DNA of 11,600 nucleotides, taken from positions 1-11,600 of the forward strand of contig JASLCG010000160.1 of assembly GCA_030151885.1 (NCBI GenBank), in the 5' to 3' direction. Each line of letters opens with the position of its first letter. Positions within the stretch are counted from its first letter, which is position 1. The DNA is from Bacteroides sp. (GTDB lineage: Bacteria > Bacteroidota > Bacteroidia > Bacteroidales > Bacteroidaceae). The translations under genes and the position numbers were made by a program. Positions 7,901-11,600 of this stretch are shown one piece after another. The notes under the pieces were generated by a model, which saw nothing but the letters and a program-made list of their open reading frames with translations, was not told the origin of the DNA and did no database searches.

Positions 7901-8158
7901 AGCGTCGTACCTAGATATTTTATAAATTCTATCTTCACCTAAATCATACGATACTATTTTATGTTTTCCAAAGTTTACAACATCGCCTGTTTCGCTACCA
8001 ACCCACAGTGTTTTATCGACATCGACAGATATTGAAGAGAGCTTTTCATTGAAATAATATTCGGCTTCTCCTAGGCTACGGATATTATCCACTCTAGTAC
8101 AGCCAATTAGAAAAGTCATACAGAAATACAGAAGTAAATTAATAGGGCGTTTACACAT
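4985..8158 (-). CDS. Propeller sensor-like membrane protein with a long coiled-coil and unknown C-terminal domain, no kinase
   Basis: This is a 1057-residue protein I cannot name. Residues 1-20 form a signal segment ending in the lipobox LIGC (Cys20). Residues of about 40-615 carry repeated propeller-strand motifs such as LWVGSETGDV (51-60), FWIGVRNAGL (93-102), IYAATSQGVY and, further on, LAATQDGLLF, LGIQDGLLKI, LSTLNHGVFY and LGSNLGVLEL. These resemble the ligand-sensing propeller blades of Bacteroidota hybrid two-component regulators. W623-F641 is a single strong membrane helix, followed by R642-x-x-x-H-K-R. Residues 650-985 are mostly charged, leucine-rich predicted helix, including a KKKRKELVLKNDE stretch. 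The last 68 residues (990-1057), with ADIKVKRTLVPGMLGVYGN and SRLINSRIK, look like a compact basic helical domain. No histidine-kinase H, N or G boxes, no receiver domain and no AraC or LuxR motif are visible. A role in transmembrane signalling is inferred from the architecture. Confidence 0.7.
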   Translation of the reverse strand: MCKRPINLLLYFCMTFLIGCTRVDNIRSLGEAEYYFNEKLSSISVDVDKTLWVGSETGDVVNFGKHKIVSYDLGEDRIYKISRYDAINYPSKFWIGVRNAGLQQWDLSKEKQLKEKVFKIKFKEERYSTYDFIFLKDSIYAATSQGVYTQKITNQTDTLELLYPSEEVLKQQNGYSFIVRNLANYQSKLILAATQDGLLFHQINSGEQFTVLKNKMVDYVTIYRDTIYALSEGNLYLLNEFGHILKRIAVANMAKVYYQIEGVHYFIGTQEVLLSNDLEEFTSFKLRRSIPLGSRNIIASDTLMHFTYLLTENAVWRLANHIDLSKGSNSIQQTTSSGNTKYYLDQENQLYVQFEGSKKADWLYSFPTKDAIQWMQHLDNAIYYYTAANELKKVRLSNNKLKNNLFNTPKLIFKSVAKITSCILKKHGEHKFAYLGIQDGLLKINEENKVDTLTQFNDKYITSIFSHDYTDKLYLSTLNHGVFYLGINNDVELIEPTDHRAFINDVITTNDYANTLILLTNHKIVALSPSDSITVKGYNKLIYANDSLFYGLPEYGIHKFKLSGGKLYSCGKYYNDIHFNKWASVAVNNKLFLGSNLGVLELVIDDESTSSWVAIAAPIPFNWYYLLFAVVLVGITLFFTFRFAFHKRMNSQKYISQQKEDLLNRLNELDNFYKLLIQEDSQAIKELLVRIEQIDVDEKDRKRLKQTINSISLEIINLNREATLMLPQKIDHQIDLINATPFFDKFRLLQQTDTAKRANDIELIKNQVIINDEWLQRAMIFRKELSDALDTLKGALELEGVTKGLYASLRTILKEQERTPLDQLTSLLEEQLEQFNFVFTEDALRLINSHIENLQAKLQQQPEQYLAIIEALKSSLEEAKQVVSPDDRFTLLCMLEDITNQVLILEDIATLKNAMIKYKKKRKELVLKNDELINKKFDAELDNYIAEQTQDNVEEIEQLINELYHFVELTDQTVLVDILNLNNYYGQQPKVLALLLADIKVKRTLVPGMLGVYGNLNPVISRLINSRIKVSKAELESYASRRKIPSVFVTLVLQLLD

Positions 8159-8190
8159 ATTTATATAAATAGTTCGTGGGTTTAAATTTA

Positions 8191-8198
8191 CAAATTTA
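8191..8198 (-). promoter_or_regulatory. Possible -7 element for the propeller-protein gene
   Basis: The minus-strand reading is TAAATTTG, an exact TAnnTTTG match, 32 bases upstream of the ATG at 8158, which is the usual distance. No matching -33 TTG is visible, and the region is AT-rich enough that a chance match is possible. Confidence 0.4.
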
Positions 8199-8231
8199 TA
8201 GTGGCATACAGAGTTTATATCTTGGTTTTAT

Positions 8232-8270
8232 GCCAAAAAAAATCACCCATACTATTAAAATATGAGTGAT
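8232..8270 (-). terminator. Rho-independent terminator of the thioredoxin gene
   Basis: A 10-bp stem pairs 8242-8251 (atcacccata) with 8261-8270 (tatgagtgat) around a 9-base loop. Its one irregular pair is a G-U wobble only in minus-strand RNA. On that strand it is followed directly by eight T residues (complement of 8234-8241). It separates the thioredoxin gene from the propeller-protein gene. Confidence 0.85.
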
Positions 8271-8291
8271 GTTCTAAGTTTTAAGTCCTGT

Positions 8292-8567
8292 TTATGAGCA
8301 AAAATGGTCTAAAACTGTGACGAGTGCTGTATCCGTAAATTCGCCAACATTTCGCCATAAAGGTTTTTCTTTCTCTATCAATACTAAAGTGGGTAATGAC
8401 CTCACTTCATATTCAATTGCTAAGTCCGTTGTTTTCTCAATATCAATAAATTGAAACTCAACACGACCTGCATACTCTTGTTGTAATTCTTCTAGTTTAG
8501 GTGCTACAATTTTGCAAAGTCTACACCACCCTGCATAAAAGAATAGTAGCTTAATAGGTTTATCCAT
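8292..8567 (-). CDS. Small thioredoxin-family protein (active site WCRLC)
   Basis: This 91-residue cytoplasmic thiol-disulfide protein has no signal peptide and starts MDKPIKLLFFYAGWC. The active-site sequence is WCRLC (residues 14-18) in place of the usual WCGPC, so the CxxC pair is kept but the intervening residues differ, which should alter redox potential and partner choice. The cis-proline loop is present as SLPTLVLI with Pro59, and FIDIEKTTDLAIEYEVRS matches the helix before it. The protein lacks the first strand and helix of typical 105-110 residue thioredoxins, so it is near the lower size limit for the fold. A further cysteine, Cys90, is the penultimate residue. The gene has its own promoter and terminator and so is a single-gene unit. 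Membership of the superfamily is clear; whether it is a general reductase or a specialised partner is unknown. Confidence 0.88.
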   Translation of the reverse strand: MDKPIKLLFFYAGWCRLCKIVAPKLEELQQEYAGRVEFQFIDIEKTTDLAIEYEVRSLPTLVLIEKEKPLWRNVGEFTDTALVTVLDHFCS

Positions 8568-8594
8568 TTGTGTTAGCCTTTAGTTTATAAACTA

Positions 8595-8624
8595 CAAAAT
8601 TAGAGTTTTAAATATGTGGTACAA
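8595..8624 (-). promoter_or_regulatory. Bacteroidota-type promoter for the thioredoxin gene
   Basis: Read on the minus strand, TTG (8624-8622) is followed after 19 bases by TAATTTTG (8602-8595), an exact TAnnTTTG match with the expected -33/-7 spacing. The ATG is 27 bases further on. This is the best promoter match in the window and supports independent transcription from gltS. Confidence 0.65.
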
Positions 8625-8649
8625 GTTTTTCTTATTGAATAAATCTGTT

Positions 8650-8670
8650 ATTTAGATTAACTATCTAAAT
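8650..8670 (-). terminator. Weak hairpin at the gltS stop codon
   Basis: An 8-bp palindromic stem pairs 8650-8657 (atttagat) with 8663-8670 (atctaaat) and overlaps the gltS stop codon. It is entirely AT-rich apart from one G-C pair, and the minus-strand sequence after it is not a clean T run, so termination here may be poor. Confidence 0.3.
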
Positions 8671-9870
8671 CAATGTAACAAATATATTCAATACTAATGC
8701 GTTAATAATGTCTATGAAAAATGCTCCTACCATTGGTATAATTAAGAATGATTTGAAAGAATGACCAAATCTGTTGGTTACTGCTTGTATGTTTGCCACA
8801 GCTGTAGCTGTAGCACCCAAGCCAAACCCACAGTGCCCCGCACTTAAAACAATTGCATCGTAGTCTTTCCCCATGGCACGATACGTAACATAACCAGCAT
8901 AAAGTAACATTGAAACAACCTGGACCAGTAATATTACTAATATAGGAAGTGCTAAATTAATGACCAACCATAGTTTTAAAGACATTAGTGCTGTGGCTAA
9001 AAAAAGTGATAGTCCTATATTACCTATAATATCAATAGGTTCGTTATCTATTTTCTGTTTGAATCCATGTGTCAACAAGTTACGTATAATTACTCCTATA
9101 AATAGACACCATACAAAGGTGGGCAGCTTAAAGGTAAATTGTGCATTCCACTCTCCAACATACATTCCTGTAACTAAACATACAGCCAACATCGTTACAG
9201 TTTGAAATAAACTCCTATAGGTAACTCGCTCGTCAGTAAACTCTTCATCAATTATCTCGTGCGTGTCCTCTTGATTGCGTTGTTCCTCTTCGCTTAATTC
9301 TTTATAATTATTCTTTTTCAACAATCTTTGTGCTAGTGGCCCTCCAATGATTCCACCAAAAATAAGCCCAAAAGTAGCACAAGCCATTCCAATCTCTTTA
9401 GCTCCAATTAGCGGTTGTCCACTAGCTAAAAAGTCGTCGGCCCAAGCACCAGCCGTACCATGCCCCCCTGTTAAAGACACCGAACCAGCAATTAGCCCAA
9501 ATCGCAAATCTAAATTCATTATTTTGGCCATGCCTATGCCCACTAAGTCTTGAAATATAATAAAGGCTGCACATATCAATAAAAAAACTATAAGAGATTT
9601 TCCTCCTTTTAGTAGTTGAGCAAAATCGGCATTAAGTCCTATTGCCGAGAAAAAAACGAACATCATACTCTCTTGAAATTTCTCATGAAACTCTACTTCA
9701 GTACCCGATACCAAGTAAATTACCCAAGAAACTAATGCTACTAAAAAGCCACCAACTACAGGCTCCGGAATATTGTACATGCGAAGGAATTTTATATTCC
9801 CTACAAATAATCTTCCTAAGAAAAGTACTAAACACGCTAACATTAAAGTCTCATATATACCGAAAGTCAT
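8665..9870 (-). CDS. gltS: Sodium/glutamate symporter GltS
   Basis: This 401-residue inner-membrane carrier couples glutamate uptake to sodium. It aligns by eye with E. coli GltS from end to end and has the same length. Shared signatures include YNIPEPVVGGFLVAL (residues 32-46), FFSAIGLNADF (73-83), SLTGGHGTAGAW (132-143), MACATFGLIFGGIIGGP (162-178), LPTFVWCLFIGVIIRN, GLSLFLATALMSLKLW and AGHCGFGLGATATAVANIQ (344-362), then MVGAFFIDIINALV near the end. The GGHGTAGAW and GHCGFGLGAT loops correspond to the two re-entrant loops of the inverted-repeat fold. The halves are joined by a very acidic cytoplasmic loop (about residues 191-216). The gene is transcribed alone; no exact TAnnTTTG box was found upstream on its strand. 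It may supply glutamate for nitrogen metabolism or decarboxylation. Confidence 0.95.
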   Translation of the reverse strand: MTFGIYETLMLACLVLFLGRLFVGNIKFLRMYNIPEPVVGGFLVALVSWVIYLVSGTEVEFHEKFQESMMFVFFSAIGLNADFAQLLKGGKSLIVFLLICAAFIIFQDLVGIGMAKIMNLDLRFGLIAGSVSLTGGHGTAGAWADDFLASGQPLIGAKEIGMACATFGLIFGGIIGGPLAQRLLKKNNYKELSEEEQRNQEDTHEIIDEEFTDERVTYRSLFQTVTMLAVCLVTGMYVGEWNAQFTFKLPTFVWCLFIGVIIRNLLTHGFKQKIDNEPIDIIGNIGLSLFLATALMSLKLWLVINLALPILVILLVQVVSMLLYAGYVTYRAMGKDYDAIVLSAGHCGFGLGATATAVANIQAVTNRFGHSFKSFLIIPMVGAFFIDIINALVLNIFVTLI

Positions 9871-9917
9871 AATTGCTTTTTTTGATAAAAATTAAAAAGT
9901 TCGTCAAGTTGTATTTG

Positions 9918-9953
9918 AGCCTAAATTACTAATTATATTTTAGTGATTTGGCT
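9918..9953. other. Inverted repeat between gltS and the small membrane-protein gene
   Basis: A 13-bp stem with one bulged T pairs 9918-9921 (agcc) plus 9923-9931 (aaattacta) with 9941-9949 (tagtgattt) plus 9950-9953 (ggct). The loop is nine AT-only bases. It lies 48 bp upstream of the gltS start and about 170 bp upstream of the gene at 10122. No T run follows on either strand, so it is not a standard terminator. It could be an operator or an RNA hairpin; its one wobble is a U-G pair in plus-strand RNA. The remaining sequence of 9871-10121 shows no gene. Confidence 0.35.
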
Positions 9954-10121
9954 TATAGTGAACATATTTAGTCTATAAATAGTTTAATCATCAACTAAAA
10001 CTATCTAGTTATCATACAAATAGACTTTCATAACTCCTATATTAATACAGATATGAGTATCTTTACTGATGAATAAATCTAGGATAAAATAAAACTATAC
10101 AATCTTTATATCTAATTAGGA

Positions 10122-10541
10122 ATGGCTCATACAAAATCAAAACATCTACTTTCAAAAACAAAGAAACATATAAACTTACTTGTCAAGCAAGTATTTAAAT
10201 CTGCACTATTATTTTTATTTGCTACTACTCTATTAATCATAGCATATCAATGTAGCAAACAAAACATAGAAGGAAAAGTCATCCAAAAAGAGTTTTTAAA
10301 AGAGACTAAAGGAACCGTATGGGAACATAAAAGTAAAGTAAGAAAGAGTGGAACAACTAGTTATAAAACTCCTAAATATGTTGTTTTTCCAGATAGATAT
10401 AAAGTTACATTACTTCATAAAGACGATAGCCTAACCGTTTATCTTAAAAAAGAAGTATTCGATACAATAACCATAGGAGATTGGTTTAAGTTTAATTCTG
10501 AAAAAGGATCTATTAATGAACCTTATCGTAGTATAAAGTAG
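10122..10541 (+). CDS. Small single-pass membrane protein of unknown function
   Basis: This 139-residue protein is not recognised. Residues 1-27 are strongly basic (eight lysines in the first 22), and residues 28-42 (ALLFLFATTLLIIAY) form one membrane helix, so an N-in, C-out topology is likely by the positive-inside rule. The rest, about 95 residues, would lie in the periplasm. It begins GKVIQKEFLKETKGT and contains PKYVVFPDRYKVTLLHKDDSLTVYLKKEVFDTITIGDWFKF, seen as alternating short strands typical of a small beta-barrel or OB-like fold; this is inferred from the pattern only. A cysteine follows the helix (YQC, residue 44), but the preceding residues do not form a good lipobox. No Shine-Dalgarno match is clear, and upstream in-frame starts are absent. 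No partner gene is evident on either side. Confidence 0.6.
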   Translation: MAHTKSKHLLSKTKKHINLLVKQVFKSALLFLFATTLLIIAYQCSKQNIEGKVIQKEFLKETKGTVWEHKSKVRKSGTTSYKTPKYVVFPDRYKVTLLHKDDSLTVYLKKEVFDTITIGDWFKFNSEKGSINEPYRSIK

Positions 10542-10601
10542 ATATATAAACTCTATTATTACACGATTTTCTAAAAAATGTGCATTAATTACATTCTTAA
10601 A

Positions 10602-10627
10602 AGCAGTTATCTGCTGCAATACTTTTT
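10602..10627 (+). terminator. Weak possible terminator after the small membrane-protein gene
   Basis: A short stem pairs agcag (10602-10606) with ctgct (10611-10615), and a run of five T residues appears about seven bases later (10623-10627). The stem is only 5 bp and the T run is displaced, so this is tentative. Confidence 0.3.
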
Positions 10628-10813
10628 AACAATTTATTACTTAAGTACACATAGTAATAGTCATTAATCTAGCATTTTACATTTGTTTATTACGATAAAT
10701 TAGGTGCCACTTATTTTTAACAAAAACATTAATTATACCTAAAATAATCGCACACTTATTCAATTAGTGTGCAATATTCTACGCTCATTACAGAAATATA
10801 TCTAACTTCGTCG

Positions 10814-11007
10814 CTGTTTTGGTGTCATTTTCTTGCATCCGCAGTCAATGGTGAAAAGGGAATTAGGTGAAAATCCTGAACAGACCCCGCTGCTGTAAGC
10901 TCACCAACAAACAGTTTTAGAAATACTTAACGCCACTATCTTTTAATATCTATTAAGATGGGAAGGATTCTCAAACTGTGAGTAAGTCAGAAGACCTGCC
11001 AAAACAG
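10814..11007 (+). promoter_or_regulatory. Cobalamin (vitamin B12) riboswitch
   Basis: The conserved core of the adenosylcobalamin-responsive aptamer is readable throughout. It contains agggaattaggtgaaaatcc (about 10857-10876), then ccccgctgctgtaag (10885-10899), gatgggaagg (10957-10966), and finally the B12 box agtcagaagacctgcc (10985-11000). A closing helix P1 pairs ctgttttgg (10814-10822) with ccaaaacag (10999-11007). The peripheral arm is closed by acagttt (10911-10917) with aaactgt (10973-10979). A weak -7 box, TAACTTCG (10803-10810), would start transcription near the base of P1. It lies 179 bp before the start of the carboxyltransferase gene on the same strand and should control it. Most such riboswitches lower expression when cobalamin binds. 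Confidence 0.95.
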
Positions 11008-11040
11008 ACCTTACTAATGCTTTCGGGAACGAATAAAGCT

Positions 11041-11135
11041 GAAGTGAATCCTAATGCCTATAAATTAAAAGGTTATTTAGGAGTACTCTTCAAACACATT
11101 TTAAAGACTGATTATGCTTCTTAATTAAAGAAGCA
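11041..11135 (+). promoter_or_regulatory. Possible expression platform of the riboswitch
   Basis: Between aptamer and start codon there are two candidate hairpins. One pairs tcctaa (11049-11054) with ttagga (11077-11082), with supporting pairs gaag/cttc outside and cc/gg inside. The other pairs tgcttctt (11115-11122) with aagaagca (11128-11135). Neither is followed by a T run, so transcription termination is not obvious; control of ribosome access or of RNA stability is more plausible. No open reading frame of note lies here. Confidence 0.35.
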
Positions 11136-11186
11136 GTGATACATGTGTAACTAAGTCGAAGTGTGCTGATTTATAAATGATTAAAA

Positions 11187-11600
11187 ATGAGAAAATCGTA
11201 CGAACAATTCTTAGCTCGTCAGGAAGCCTTACAACAGCAGTATGACGAGAAGTATTTTGAGAAGCAACATAATAGAGGTAAGCTAACTGCCCGTGAAAGA
11301 ATAGAACTACTATTTGATGAAGGGACTTTTGAAGAAACAGATGCCTACATTCCACCTGCTGCAACCTCTTTTGGTAAATCAACTCGTGCTTTTGGCGATG
11401 GAGTAATTACTGGCTATGGTAAAGTAAATGGAAAGTTAGTATATGCCTACTCTCAAGACTTTAATGTCTTAGGGGGTTCTCTAGGTTCAATGCATGCTGC
11501 CAAAATTGTAAAAATACAAGATTTAGCACTAAAAACAGGCTCACCCATAGTAGCACTTATAGACTCTGGTGGTGCGCGTATTCAAGAGGGAATTGTTGGG
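11187..11600 (+). CDS. Acyl-CoA carboxyltransferase subunit (methylmalonyl-CoA decarboxylase alpha / propionyl-CoA carboxylase beta type), 3' end outside window
   Basis: The first 138 codons of a gene that runs off the window are visible; family members are about 510-520 residues. The enzyme moves a carboxyl group between biotin and propionyl-CoA/methylmalonyl-CoA in the cytoplasm. Signatures are NRGKLTARERIELLFDEGTF (residues 29-48), GDGVITGYGKVNGKLVYAYSQDF (70-92), GGSLGSMHAAKIVK (96-109) and DSGGARIQEG (126-135), the last forming part of the acyl-CoA site. The GGSLG-x-MHAAKIVK form resembles the MmdA subunit of sodium-pumping methylmalonyl-CoA decarboxylases more than typical PccB, but PccB is not excluded because the C-terminal half and the downstream genes are missing. 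The ATG at 11187 gives the normal N-terminus; the ATG at 11177 is in another frame. Control by the upstream cobalamin riboswitch is expected, linking it to B12-dependent methylmalonyl-CoA mutase. Confidence 0.9.
   Translation, partial: MRKSYEQFLARQEALQQQYDEKYFEKQHNRGKLTARERIELLFDEGTFEETDAYIPPAATSFGKSTRAFGDGVITGYGKVNGKLVYAYSQDFNVLGGSLGSMHAAKIVKIQDLALKTGSPIVALIDSGGARIQEGIVG

Noticed and set aside
9347..9872. Forward-strand reading frames (9347-9553 and 9642-9872) opposite gltS
   Set aside because: They are antisense to a full-length, highly conserved GltS sequence and encode no recognisable motif.
10058..10065. TATCTTTA as a -7 promoter box for the small membrane-protein gene
   Set aside because: The key final G of TAnnTTTG is missing and no -33 TTG is found at the right spacing; in such AT-rich DNA this match is weak.
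10750..10772. Hairpin gcacact/agtgtgc as a terminator before the riboswitch
   Set aside because: The 7-bp stem is not followed by a T run on either strand and lies about 210 bp from the nearest stop codon, so it is left unassigned.
11115..11135. Hairpin before the carboxyltransferase as an intrinsic terminator of the riboswitch
   Set aside because: The 8-bp stem is followed by gtgatacatg and not by a T run, so it was listed only as a possible part of the expression platform.
11125..11382. 85-codon reverse-strand reading frame
   Set aside because: It overlaps the conserved start of the carboxyltransferase gene on the other strand and has no promoter or motif of its own.

Overview
The window looks like chromosome from a low-GC member of the Bacteroidota, probably the order Bacteroidales. 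The evidence is: promoters of the phylum-specific TAnnTTTG type (clearest at 8595-8624), start codons without convincing Shine-Dalgarno sites, a cold-shock protein with the basic N-terminal extension seen in this phylum, a two-component-regulator-type beta-propeller sensor, an OprP-type porin, and a cobalamin riboswitch in front of a methylmalonyl/propionyl-CoA carboxyltransferase, as expected for a succinate-to-propionate fermenter. The genus cannot be fixed from sequence alone.

Layout, left to right. 1-380 is the 3' end of a DKNYY-type repeat protein, closed by a strong terminator. 381-741 is a gene-free leader with a nested, three-way-junction-like RNA fold, ahead of a cold-shock-domain protein (742-1176) with its own terminator. 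An MFS transporter of the YbjJ type (1433-2593, +) follows. It converges on a minus-strand pair, a class A acid phosphatase (3875-4654) and then an OprP-like porin (2692-3834), and the two converging units share a hairpin terminator at 2623-2658. Also on the minus strand, and each apparently transcribed separately, are a 1057-residue propeller/transmembrane/coiled-coil protein (4985-8158), a small thioredoxin (8292-8567) and the sodium/glutamate symporter GltS (8665-9870). On the plus strand are an unknown small membrane protein (10122-10541), a well-preserved cobalamin riboswitch (10814-11007) and the first 138 codons of the carboxyltransferase (11187 to the window end).

The phosphatase and porin form a coherent phosphate-acquisition pair: outer-membrane uptake plus periplasmic hydrolysis. 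The riboswitch ties acyl-CoA carboxyl transfer to vitamin B12 status, which makes sense because methylmalonyl-CoA mutase needs B12, although the direction of control is not obvious. The most unusual protein is the 1057-residue one. It has the propeller and membrane anchor of a Bacteroidota hybrid two-component sensor, but where the kinase should be it has about 340 residues of predicted helix and a C-terminal segment I do not recognise.

The most unusual non-coding element is the folded leader before the cold-shock gene. Everything here was read by eye; no homology search, folding calculation or structure prediction was run.
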